NCBI GenBank assembly: GCA_002104905.1
Contig: MCFE01000222.1
Location: forward strand, 59,402 to 123,401
Length of the DNA: 64,000 bases
Reading direction: 5' to 3'
Source: Basidiobolus meristosporus CBS 931.73
Taxonomy: Eukaryota > Basidiobolomycota > Basidiobolomycetes > Basidiobolales > Basidiobolaceae
Shown: positions 11,259-22,634 of the stretch, in pieces
Position numbering within the stretch: position 1 is the stretch's first letter
Layout: every line of letters starts with the position of its first letter
The notes under the pieces: model-generated
Seen by the model: the letters and a program-made list of their open reading frames with translations, nothing else
What the model was told of the DNA's origin: nothing
The model's database searches: none
Program-made: the position numbers and the translations under genes

Positions 11259-11606
11259 TGTTGTAAGAGTCCTGGTGATATTTGAAGTGATTTGGAGGAC
11301 AAGTAGATTATGTGGTCTTCACATGATGATTTATTGAATGTAAAAGTAGTATTTATACTTTTACATGGTCTTGGCACTACAAACATGTAGAGTAGATCAA
11401 GAAAGGTCCCATGAATATGTGTGCAAAGTTTGAGGCTGTTTGGAAAACTTTGAGAATTTTCATGCTCTAGGTACCTGGTATTTTGGTGAGAATATTCCAA
11501 GTAAATACCAACAAGGAATTTGGTCAGTATTCTCTAGCATTTGAGGATAATGATCTAAGTGACTATTTTAGGTGAATATTTAGGTGGAATTACAAATTTT
11601 ACAACA
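11259..11606 (-). repeat. copia LTR (minus orientation)
   Basis: Begins TGTTGTAAGAG and ends TTTTACAACA on the plus strand and matches the LTRs of the complete copia element in reverse orientation. It is the 5' LTR of the gag remnant at 10711-11254. It contains the same TATA-type promoter segment in reverse (near 11345-11355). Confidence 0.85.
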
Positions 11607-11713
11607 GAACCTTCTTATTTGAAATTTCTTGATATTATATAAAAGTTCTTCAAGGTGTGTAAAGTGTTGAGATGCTCCAGAGTCAGTATACCACATCTGA
11701 GAGTCCTTGTTTG
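11607..11713 (-). pseudogene. copia protease fragment, left part of a split copy
   Basis: On the minus strand it reads through the copia aspartic protease segment with the DSGASQHFTH motif. The same copy continues at 16401 on the other side of the complete copia element. The GTTTG at 11709-11713 is the left target-site duplication of that insertion. Confidence 0.75.
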
Positions 11714-12063
11714 TGTTGTAAAAATTTGTATTTTCCACCTAAATATTCACCTAACTTAGTCACTTAGATCATCACCTTCAAATCCTAGAGAATACTGACC
11801 AAATTCCTTGTCGGGATTTACTTAGAATATTTTCGCCAAAATACCAGGTACCCAGAACATGAAAATTCTCAAAGTTGTCCAAACAGCCCCAAACTTTGCA
11901 CACATGTTCTTGGGACCTTCCTTAACCTATTCTATGTGTTTGTAATGCCAAGACCATGTAAAAGTATAAATACTACTTTTACATTCAATAAATCATTAAG
12001 TGAAAACCACATAATCTACTTGTTCTCCAAATCACTTCCAATATCTCCAAGACTCTTACAACA
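11714..12063 (+). repeat. copia 5' LTR with promoter
   Basis: Begins TGTTGTAAAAA and ends TCTTACAACA, an inverted terminal pair. TATAAAT at about 11965 is the likely core promoter, so transcription should start downstream of about 11990. It differs from the 3' LTR by C/T at about 11811, G/A at about 11833 and T/C at about 11936. Confidence 0.9.
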
Positions 12064-12076
12064 GGTTATGAGCCCC
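12064..12076 (+). promoter_or_regulatory. copia primer-binding site, half-tRNA-iMet type
   Basis: Directly after the LTR the sequence is GGTTATGAGCCC. This is complementary to the anticodon stem-loop of initiator tRNA-Met (GGGCUCAUAACC), not to a tRNA 3' end. Priming by a tRNA-iMet half is known for Drosophila copia and yeast Ty5. The ATG in the middle of the site, complementary to the CAU anticodon, is also the first Gag-Pol start codon downstream of the TATA box. Confidence 0.75.
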
Positions 12077-15000
12077 GAGCTGTCACTCTCTGCAATGTCT
12101 ACTACTGCTATTACTGGAATTTTTCCCTCTGCTGAAAAGTTGGATGGATCTAACTACCAAGTGTGGAAGGTGAAGATGAAGATGCTGCTGCAAGAAAGAG
12201 GCCTTTGGGATATTGTCATGGGAGAAGAATGCCCTCCTAAAAACGTGGGAGAGGAAGCCTTAAAGTACCAGAAGAAAGAACAAAGTGCCTTTAACTGCAT
12301 TTGCCTTAATGTCAAGGACAAATTGCTAATTCAATGCTCAAGAGCAAAAACGGCAAAGAATGCCTGGAAGGCATTAGAAGACACCTACCAGTCATGTTCA
12401 GCTGCCAAGAAAATGTATCTGAGACGGAAATTCTTTACTACAAAGATGCTGCCAGGAGAAGAAATGAAAAATCTAATTAACAGAATTACCCTGCTGGTAG
12501 ATGAGATGGAATCTGTGGGCGTACCAACTACTGATGAGGATGTGATAGTTACCATCCTGAATAGCCTGACAGACGAGTTTCAGGGCCTTGTATCAGCCCT
12601 AGAGTCCAGAACTGAAGATTTGACCTTAAATTACATATATGGAAGGCTCCTGGATGAAGAATTAAGAAAATCAAGCGCCAATAAGAAGGAAGAAGAAAAT
12701 GCTTTAATAAGCAATGATAACCAACAAAGGAGGTACCCAAGACCCTACAAAGGCAACAGCAACCTATTTTGCAACTACTGCAAAAGGAAAGGACACACAT
12801 CAGACCGGTGTTTCAAAAAGAGAGATTATCAGCAAAAGAAGCCTGAATATGGAAATGCTGCAACAACTGAAGATAGACTATTCATATCTGCACTAAATAT
12901 GACCACAAACAAGGATTCTCAGACGTGGTATATTGACTCTGGAGCTTCTCAACACTTTACACACCAAAAAGAACTTTTTACCCAATATCAAGAAATTCCA
13001 ATTAAGAAGGTTTTCATGGGTGACGATAGAACACTTGATGCAGTGGGAGAAGGAACTATTGAAGTAAACCTTAGAAGCAGTGAAGGAAGCCATACACTGA
13101 CCTTTAAAGAAGTACTCTATGTACCAGAAATAGCCAAGAACCTACTCTCTGTAAGCAAGGCCACAGCAGAAGGACTCAGTTTCAGTTTTGACAATTCTGG
13201 ATGCAGGATCACTGATCAAAATGGTGCTCATATTGCTTCGGGCATCAGAGATCAGAACCTATACAAGTTGACTTATATTCCATCATATCTGGAAGCCAAT
13301 ATAAGTAACTTAAATGAAGAAACACCAATGCTTTGGCACAGGAGATTTGGACACATCAATTTTGATTATTTGCGTAAAATGATCAAAGATCAGCTAATTT
13401 CTGGAGTGAAAATTGATCCCCCAGCTAATTTGGAGCACTGTGAAGCCTGCATATATGGGAAACAAGCCAGACAACCGTTCAAGAGCTCTGGGTTAATCAA
13501 AACTAAGAAAAAATTAGATCTAATTCACTCAGATCTGTGTGGACCTATGCAAAATTTATCCTTAGGCGGGATGAAGTATTTAATCACTTTTATTGATGAT
13601 TATACAAGATACACATGGGCCTACTTCATGGAGAGAAAGGAAGAAGCTCTGTCTAAGCTCAGGGAGTTTAAAGCCATGGTGGAGAGAGAAACTGGTGAAA
13701 AAATCAAGAAAATACGCTCTGACAATGGTGGAGAATATACCTCAAAACTCTTCATCCACTTCTGCAAAATTCATGGGATAAAGCAAGAGACTACTGTACC
13801 ATACTCCCCACAGCAAAATGGAGTAGCAGAACGAGCTAACAGATCAATAATTGATATGGCAAGATCTATGATCCATGATCAAAAATTATCCTATGATTTT
13901 TGGGCGGAATCAGTTGCCACTGCTGTATATCTTAAAAATAGGAGTTATAACAGAATACTTCGTGATTCTACTCCATTTGAAGCATGGTATGGATACAGAC
14001 CAAGTGCAGAACATCTAAGAATATTTGGGTTTACAGCATATGCCAAAAAACTGGCCGGAAATCAGTCAAAATTTGAGCCAAAAAGTGTAAAATGCATATT
14101 TTTGGGCTACTGCAATGAGAGTAAGGCATACAGACTCTACAATACCGAAGCAAAGAAGCTGATCAAGTCCAGGGATGTGTTGTTTGATGAAAATTCAAAA
14201 TTTTCACAAAAAATGACATCAGATGATGACGAAAATTTGATCTCGAGTCCACCAATTGTCAGGATTGAATCAGAGCAAAACAATGAAAATTTTTTCACTC
14301 CAGAGGACTCTACAACCGTGGTTCATCCAGAATCAGTGCCCAGGAATATCCCAGAAGTGATCATTCCAGTATCAAATGCCCGGAGATCTAATCGGACAAG
14401 AAATAGCCCAAATTACTATATCAATGAGGGTACAAACTTAGCCTATGCCTATTCAGTCCATGTTGATGAACCCCAGACTGTAAAAGAGGCCCTAAATAGC
14501 CCTCAGACAAAGTTTTGGAGATCTGCAATGACTGAGGAATATCAGGCACTGATGGAAAATCAAACTTGGGACTTAGTCAAATTACCAATCAACCAAAAAT
14601 CAATTGGATGCAGATGGGTCTTCAAGACAAAATACAAGGCTGATGGTACAATTGAAAGATACAAAGCAAGACTTGTAGCCAAAGGATACTCTCAAACAAA
14701 AGGACTTGACTATACTGAGACCTTTGCACCGGTAGCCAAGTTTAATTCCATCAGATTAATATTGGCTATTGCAGCCAAATATAAGTTTTTTATTCATCAA
14801 ATGGATGTAAAAACTGCATTTTTGAATGGAGAACTTGATGAGGACGTGTATATGGACCAGCCTGATGGGTTTGTTGACCAAGATAACCCCCATTTGGTCT
14901 GCAAGCTTAAAAAGTCACTATATGGTCTCAAACAATCACCGAGAGCCTGGAATTGCAAGATAGATTCTTATTTGGAATTTTTGAGTTTCAAAAGGAGTAA

Positions 15001-16039
15001 TGCTGACTATAGTATATACTATAAGCCAGATAGAGCAAATCCAGTTCTATTAGCTCTATATGTGGATTATCTTATTATAGCCGCCAATAACCTAGAAACA
15101 TTGGAAGAGACTAAATCCAGCCTATCTAAGGAGTTCAAGATGTCTGATCTAGGAGAACTTAGTTACTACTTAGGGATTAAGTTCTCCATAGACAGAAGTA
15201 CCCAGACTATTACCCTAAGCCAATCCAAGTATATTCAAGATATACTAAAGAAGTACAAAATGGAAGACTGTAAACCGGCAGCTACCCCAATGGAGACAAA
15301 CTTTAACTTAGTCAAAACTCAACCAAATCAAGAGAGCTTGGTGCCATCTGAAAGCCCTGACTTTCCTTATCAATCTATGGTCGGCAGTCTGATGTATATC
15401 ATGCTTGGAACACGTCCAGATATCTCATATTCAGTGGGAGTTGTCAGCCAACATAATCAGAATTATGGATCTGATCATATTGCAGCAGTTAAGCGGATTT
15501 TTAGATACCTAAAAGGAACTGCTGATATCTGCTTAAGATACACTTATAAGGACTCAGAACAAGATCTTGTGGGATACTCTGATGCAGATTGGGGACGAAA
15601 TTTAGAAGACAGAAGATCCACCACAGGATACACCTTTCTTTACTGTCAAGGAGCAATTTCATGGAATTCAAGAAAGCAACCAACCGTAGCACTTTCTACT
15701 ACAGAGGCAGAGTATATGGCAGCCTGTGAAGCTACAAAAGAAGCAATGTGGTTAAGAAAGCTCTTTACAGATTTAGGCCTATGTCAAAAAATGCCTATTA
15801 CTTTATTTCAAGATAATCAAGGATGTATACAATTAGGTAGAAATCCAACTTTTCATGCTAGAACCAAGCACATAGATATTAGACATCATTTCATACGTGA
15901 AGCTATAGAGAATAACTTAGTTAGCTTAGTTTACTGTCCTACAGATGAAATGATTGCAGACATATTTACCAAACCATTAGCTAGAGACAAGTTTGAATAT
16001 CTTAGGTCAAAATTAGGACTAGTCAGTATGAACATTTAG
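12068..16039 (+). CDS. copia Gag-Pol polyprotein
   Basis: A 1323-residue single-frame polyprotein in copia order: Gag with a CCHC knuckle (CNYCKRKGHTSDRC, about residues 235-248), protease (WYIDSGASQHF, about 288), integrase with zinc-binding HRRFGH and CEAC and catalytic Asp (LIHSDLCGP), Asp (IRSDNGGEY) and Glu (NGVAERANRS), then reverse transcriptase (MDVKTAFLNGEL) and RNase H (YSDADWG, STTEAEYMA, KHIDIRHHF). I chose 12068 and not the upstream in-frame ATG at 11936 because 11936 lies in the LTR before the TATA box. The RT box reads YVDY in place of YVDD (Tyr codon 15068-15070, residue 1001), a change expected to abolish polymerisation. Confidence 0.93.
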   Translation: MSPELSLSAMSTTAITGIFPSAEKLDGSNYQVWKVKMKMLLQERGLWDIVMGEECPPKNVGEEALKYQKKEQSAFNCICLNVKDKLLIQCSRAKTAKNAWKALEDTYQSCSAAKKMYLRRKFFTTKMLPGEEMKNLINRITLLVDEMESVGVPTTDEDVIVTILNSLTDEFQGLVSALESRTEDLTLNYIYGRLLDEELRKSSANKKEEENALISNDNQQRRYPRPYKGNSNLFCNYCKRKGHTSDRCFKKRDYQQKKPEYGNAATTEDRLFISALNMTTNKDSQTWYIDSGASQHFTHQKELFTQYQEIPIKKVFMGDDRTLDAVGEGTIEVNLRSSEGSHTLTFKEVLYVPEIAKNLLSVSKATAEGLSFSFDNSGCRITDQNGAHIASGIRDQNLYKLTYIPSYLEANISNLNEETPMLWHRRFGHINFDYLRKMIKDQLISGVKIDPPANLEHCEACIYGKQARQPFKSSGLIKTKKKLDLIHSDLCGPMQNLSLGGMKYLITFIDDYTRYTWAYFMERKEEALSKLREFKAMVERETGEKIKKIRSDNGGEYTSKLFIHFCKIHGIKQETTVPYSPQQNGVAERANRSIIDMARSMIHDQKLSYDFWAESVATAVYLKNRSYNRILRDSTPFEAWYGYRPSAEHLRIFGFTAYAKKLAGNQSKFEPKSVKCIFLGYCNESKAYRLYNTEAKKLIKSRDVLFDENSKFSQKMTSDDDENLISSPPIVRIESEQNNENFFTPEDSTTVVHPESVPRNIPEVIIPVSNARRSNRTRNSPNYYINEGTNLAYAYSVHVDEPQTVKEALNSPQTKFWRSAMTEEYQALMENQTWDLVKLPINQKSIGCRWVFKTKYKADGTIERYKARLVAKGYSQTKGLDYTETFAPVAKFNSIRLILAIAAKYKFFIHQMDVKTAFLNGELDEDVYMDQPDGFVDQDNPHLVCKLKKSLYGLKQSPRAWNCKIDSYLEFLSFKRSNADYSIYYKPDRANPVLLALYVDYLIIAANNLETLEETKSSLSKEFKMSDLGELSYYLGIKFSIDRSTQTITLSQSKYIQDILKKYKMEDCKPAATPMETNFNLVKTQPNQESLVPSESPDFPYQSMVGSLMYIMLGTRPDISYSVGVVSQHNQNYGSDHIAAVKRIFRYLKGTADICLRYTYKDSEQDLVGYSDADWGRNLEDRRSTTGYTFLYCQGAISWNSRKQPTVALSTTEAEYMAACEATKEAMWLRKLFTDLGLCQKMPITLFQDNQGCIQLGRNPTFHARTKHIDIRHHFIREAIENNLVSLVYCPTDEMIADIFTKPLARDKFEYLRSKLGLVSMNI

Positions 16040-16050
16040 CTGAGTGGGAG

Positions 16051-16400
16051 TGTTGTAAAAATTTGTATTTTCCACCTAAATATTCACCTAACTTAGTCAC
16101 TTAGATCATCACCTTCAAATCCTAGAGAATACTGACCAAATTCCTTGTTGGGATTTACTTAGAATATTTTCACCAAAATACCAGGTACCCAGAACATGAA
16201 AATTCTCAAAGTTGTCCAAACAGCCCCAAACTTTGCACACATGTTCTTGGGACCTTCCTTAACCTATTCTACGTGTTTGTAATGCCAAGACCATGTAAAA
16301 GTATAAATACTACTTTTACATTCAATAAATCATTAAGTGAAAACCACATAATCTACTTGTTCTCCAAATCACTTCCAATATCTCCAAGACTCTTACAACA
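16051..16400 (+). repeat. copia 3' LTR
   Basis: Nearly identical to 11714-12063 and preceded by the purine-rich tract GAGTGGGAG, the expected plus-strand primer. It is followed by the right copy of the GTTTG target duplication at 16401-16405. Confidence 0.92.
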
Positions 16401-16575
16401 GTTTGTGGTCATACTTAGTGCAGATATGAATGGTCTATCTTCAGCTGTTTTAGTATTCCCAGATTCAGGTGTTTTCTGCTGACTATCTTTCTTTTGGAAG
16501 CACCAGTCTAATGTGTTTCCCTTCCATTTGCAGTAGTTGAAAACCAGGTTCCTGTTGCTTTTAAAGGGTCTTGAG
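16401..16575 (-). pseudogene. copia gag zinc-knuckle fragment, right part of the split copy
   Basis: Minus-strand copia sequence covering the knuckle region (NYCKWKGNTLDWCF) and the following linker up to the protease part found at 11607-11713. The N-terminal half of gag is missing, because the sequence jumps from the knuckle region to an LTR at 16576. Confidence 0.75.
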
Positions 16576-16920
16576 TGTTGCAAGAGTCTTGGAGATGCTG
16601 GAAGTGATTGGGAGAATAAGTAGATTATGTGGTTTTCACTTGATTTATTGAATGTAAAAGTAGTATTTATACTTTTCATGGTCTTGGAGCTACAAACATG
16701 CGGAATAGGTTTAGGAAGGTCCCAAGAATAGATGTGTAATGATTGGGGCTGTTTGGATAACTTGGAGAACTTTCATGTTCTGAGTACCTGATATTTTGGT
16801 GAGAATATTCCAAATAAATCCCAACAAGGATTTTGGTTAGTATTCTCTAGGATTTGAAGGTATTGATCTAAGTAACTAAGTTAGGTGAATATTTAGGTGG
16901 AATTACAAACTTTTACAACA
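16576..16920 (-). repeat. copia LTR (minus orientation)
   Basis: Starts TGTTGCAAGAG and ends TTTTACAACA; a divergent reverse-orientation copia LTR of about 345 bp. It serves as the 5' LTR of the copy split by the complete element. Confidence 0.82.
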
Positions 16921-17106
16921 CCAAGAACATGTGTTCAAAGTTTGAAGGTTTTTGGACAGCTTTGAGAGATTTCATGTTTTGGGTACCTGACATTTTAGTG
17001 AAAATATTCCAAATAAATCTCAACAAGGAATTAGGTCAGGATTCTTGATGATTTTTAGGTAATGATCTAAGTGACTAAGTTAGGTGGAATTACGAAATTT
17101 AAAACA
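16921..17106 (-). repeat. partial copia LTR
   Basis: Further copia LTR sequence in minus orientation (CAAGAACATGTG..., TAAGTTAGGTGGAATTACG), missing the promoter-proximal half and abutting the preceding LTR. It is the right boundary of the transposon cluster. Confidence 0.7.
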
Positions 17107-18301
17107 CCATTCCTATCTAAAGCCTCGTGGTAAACGCCACATGCACCATACGGACCCACAGTATCCGCTTCATGTAAGGATTATGGGGCCTGGTTGCCTG
17201 CATCCACTTAGCTTATGAACAGGACAAAGATCAAGGTTGTGAGTGGGGGAGGATGCCATTTTGAAGGCCATGGTGAAAAGGAAGGCAAGCCAGCCAAAAA
17301 AATCCAAAACAAAATTGGGATATAATCAGCACGGAGATCGTGAGGAATGGCTCAAAAATCATCTCTCGATCCGTCATCAATGGGATAGGGATTCATCATT
17401 ACAAGACATCTTTTGGTTTCTTAAGAATTCCATCCGATATTTATGGAGAGGAAAATTCCTCGAGGACGTCGGACCAATCGGCATCTCCGGATAAATGGGA
17501 ATCCTCCTAATCGAAATGAAGCCCACCAATTTCCAGGGATTTCGATTTTCAGAATGTGTGGGTGGTGTGGGTTGCAGAGGCCCAAATCATGATCCATCTG
17601 CTGGTGGTAATGATGGTTACTGGAGATCATTAATTGCTTAGCCAAATTAGTCCACTTTCCACGCAACGAATTTGGATAATTTTGGGTAAGGCACACCATG
17701 TTAGGCAAGCGCAATTACCGATGGTGAGGCTTGCCTACACACGATGCAAGGTATATGCGAAGCAAACCAGAAGTCAGGTTGAAATGAACCATCGTAATTC
17801 CCCCCCCCATTGAAGCCAATCATAAATTCCCGTGGGTAAGGGGAGGCTGGGGAGTTCAAGTGGGCTCATTGGTCTGGTCTGGGCATGGATCACACCTCGA
17901 GTGCTATTATCCACAGCCATCAAACCGGATTTTCATCTGGCTCTCCTCATCACTCGTCCCTCTCACGTAGGTACCCTTATCACTTGGTCAATAGAGCCCT
18001 CGTTGCGACCGGCCACCGTCTCAACCTCCCTCGAAAACCCAGCGTTACTCTTATCCGCCATATCGACACGTACTTTGTGGAAAACCGCTTCTCAACGTCA
18101 GCTTGTACCGCCTTCTAATCCGGTCATTCAATCCGACAGAAACCCTCTCCACAAAGTCATCTCCCACACCCACCCGACCCTAAACCGAGCCCACTCCTCT
18201 TGAAGTCCACCCTGGCCAAATCCCCACAACCAAACCTGACCCACATCTCCGACTCCCGTTGATATCCCACCTAGGCAACGTGACCCCTCCCGCACTTCAC
18301 C
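17107..18301. other. intergenic, upstream of the PAK kinase gene
   Basis: No gene was recognised on either strand. Short open frames here have no family signal. The sequence becomes C/T-rich toward 18300, as is common in fungal promoters and 5' leaders. A short palindrome GAGGAAAATTCCTC lies at about 17449. Confidence 0.5.
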
Positions 18302-20566
<2,265 letters not shown>

Positions 20567-20785
20567 CCGCCATGTACAAGAAGTATACCCCCGCCCACCA
20601 CATTGACTAATAGTTTGCTCGTTCACTATCGGATAGTACATTTAATTCAGGGAAATCAATAAAACCAAAACATGCACCAGTTCCTACTACTACTAGGCTA
20701 TCCTTAGTTTAGAAAATCTACTAGACAGCCCACCGTGATGCGAGCACGAGATGGGCGGGACAGAATGGGCCACCACTGCGCAGGC

Positions 20786-21052
20786 TTAACGAAGACGTCT
20801 GGCCTCACGCTCGGATTCCATCAAGACCAGGATGTCGTTCTCACGGACGGGGCCCTTGACGTTACGGATGATGGAGCGGGAGGTGTCGTCCATGAACTCG
20901 ACGCGGACTTGGGTCACACCACCACGGGAGCCGGTACGGCCGAGAACCTTGATGACTTTGGCGTGCTTGACGGGGGCTTGCTTTTCCTACGAAGGCCGGG
21001 CACAAGGTCAGTTGGGTCGAGGTGCGGTGAGCGATGGATGGATACGTACCAT
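20786..21052 (-). CDS. RPS28: 40S ribosomal protein eS28 (RPS28)
   Basis: A small-subunit ribosomal protein placed near the mRNA exit on the 40S platform. Minus-strand exons are 21052-21050 (the ATG alone) and 20986-20786, separated by a 63-bp intron (GTACGT..GTAG), giving exactly 67 residues, the usual length of the family. The sequence is highly typical: [20 protein letters not shown] and the C-terminal [12 protein letters not shown]. It shares a 285-bp intergenic region with the divergently transcribed RPS4. Confidence 0.97.
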
Positions 21053-21337
21053 AGTTACGACAGACTGAGGAATCGACGAGAAAGGGGGAGTGACTTCCCT
21101 CGCAACACATACTTAATGTTTCCGACCGATCTGACGTCATGGAAAATTTTCGCGAGAAGAAAAAAATCGCGGCCCATCGACGGTGCGTTCGGGGGGGTTT
21201 TTTTCGAGGCGGTGGATGGCCAACCAGGATGGAGCAAAATGGGGTGGTTCGATTTAGTGACCTTGATGACTTAAAAGTCTTCGGGGCCACCGGGTGGTTC
21301 TTTCTTTCCTCTTGGTTATCTTTTTGATTTGCCCAAC
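21053..21337. promoter_or_regulatory. shared divergent promoter of RPS28 and RPS4
   Basis: The 285 bp between the two start codons must hold the promoters of two genes whose products are needed in equal amounts. It contains a G-rich run next to a T tract (about 21190-21204) and pyrimidine-rich stretches (TTTCTTTCCTCTTGG at 21300-21315), common in fungal ribosomal protein promoters. No specific factor site was assigned. Confidence 0.6.
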
Positions 21338-22208
21338 ATGGTATGTGTCGCTGAGTGTATGATGGATGGATCGGAAGTGAGCCGCGTGATATTGATCTGT
21401 TTTCCTTGTTGATTAGGCTCGCGGACCCAAGAAGCACTTGAAGCGTCTCAATGCTCCCAAGCATTGGATGTTGGATAAATTGACCGGCACCTATGCTCCC
21501 AGACCCTCTGCCGGTCCCCACAAGCTCCGTGAATGCTTACCCTTGGTGATCTTTTTGAGAAACCGTCTCAAGTACGCTCTTACCAAGAAGGAGGTTCAAA
21601 GCATCCTTATGCAACGTCTCGTCAAGGTCGACGGTAAGGTCAGAACCGACACCACCTATCCTTCTGGCTTCATGGATGTCATCTCCATTGAACAAACCGG
21701 AGAGCACTTCCGCCTCGTCTACGATACCAAGGGACGTTTCACCGTCCACCGTATCTCTGCCGAGGAGGCTGGCTACAAATTGTGCAAGGTCAAGAAGGTT
21801 CAGATCGGTGCCAAGGGTATTCCTTTCGTCATCACCCACGATGGCCGTACCCTCCGCTACCCCGATCCCCTTGTCAAGGCCAACGACACCGTCAAGCTCG
21901 ACCTCGAGACTGGCAAGATGACCGAGTTCATCAAGTTCGACATCGGTAACGTCGCCATGATCACCGGTGGACGTAACATGGGTCGTGTCGGTGTCATCAC
22001 TCACCGTGAGAAGCACCACGGTGGCTTCGACATCGTCCACGTCAAGGATGTCTTGGACCGTCAATTCGCTACCCGTCTATCCAACGTCTTCGTTATTGGA
22101 GAGAGCAACAAGCCCTGGATTAGCTTGCCTAAGAACAAGGGTGTCAAGCTTACCATCACCGAAGAGCGTGATCGTAGAAGAGAAAGACAATTGGCTGGCT
22201 CTGCCTAA
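21338..22208 (+). CDS. RPS4: 40S ribosomal protein eS4 (RPS4)
   Basis: A small-subunit ribosomal protein with an S4-type RNA-binding domain, a central eS4 domain and a KOW motif. Exon 1 is the ATG alone (21338-21340), followed by a 76-bp intron and exon 2 at 21417-22208, giving 264 residues, close to the family norm. Landmarks are [20 protein letters not shown] at the N-terminus, the S4 segment [19 protein letters not shown], and the KOW region [17 protein letters not shown]. The G/C-rich third positions of preferred codons suggest high expression. Confidence 0.97.
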
Positions 22209-22634
22209 TTTACTCCACATTTCGAGCAATAAAGAGACGTTTTACATTGTTTCCCAAAGTTTTTTCCTACGAAAGATGCGTGGTTTTGATTGATTTAGGG
22301 AGGGGTGGCTGGCGTGCTGGCGTGATGAAAAGAAATCATGTTTGAAAGTCGGTGGAAAATTTTCATGGGGAATCTTGATTAAATCTATGCCGGAAGTATG
22401 TTTTGTTGTACGCATTACGAAGCCATTTGTTTTGTTTACAATTCTATGAGTGCTCTGGCTGAGAACCATGATTCGTCCACCAATGATTTGTTGACATTCC
22501 AGTACAAACAACAGTGAATGTTTGGGCATTTTTGTGACTGATATTTGAAAACACATCGATATCTACCATTTCTCTGTATCCGCTGACCGTTCTCTTTAGA
22601 TAGCTCTCAGTGTTGTAAATTATTCCTTTCAAAA

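Larger units (their letters stand above)
11714..16400 (+). mobile_element. complete Ty1/copia LTR retrotransposon
   Basis: A 4687-bp element with two 350-bp LTRs (11714-12063 and 16051-16400) that differ at only about three positions, a perfect 5-bp GTTTG target duplication (11709-11713, 16401-16405), a primer-binding site at 12064, a purine-rich GAGTGGGAG tract before the 3' LTR, and one uninterrupted polyprotein. The LTR similarity implies a recent insertion, into an older copia copy lying in the opposite orientation. The reverse transcriptase active site is altered, which may make this copy non-autonomous. Confidence 0.95.

Noticed and set aside
11936-12067. Longer copia Gag-Pol starting at the ATG at 11936
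   Set aside because: The extra 44 codons lie in the LTR upstream of the TATA box, so they would not be transcribed from this LTR; the same peptide appears at 16273 in the 3' LTR as an expected consequence.
17243-18118. Short open frames upstream of the PAK gene
   Set aside because: No start context, family motif or splice logic; treated as intergenic.
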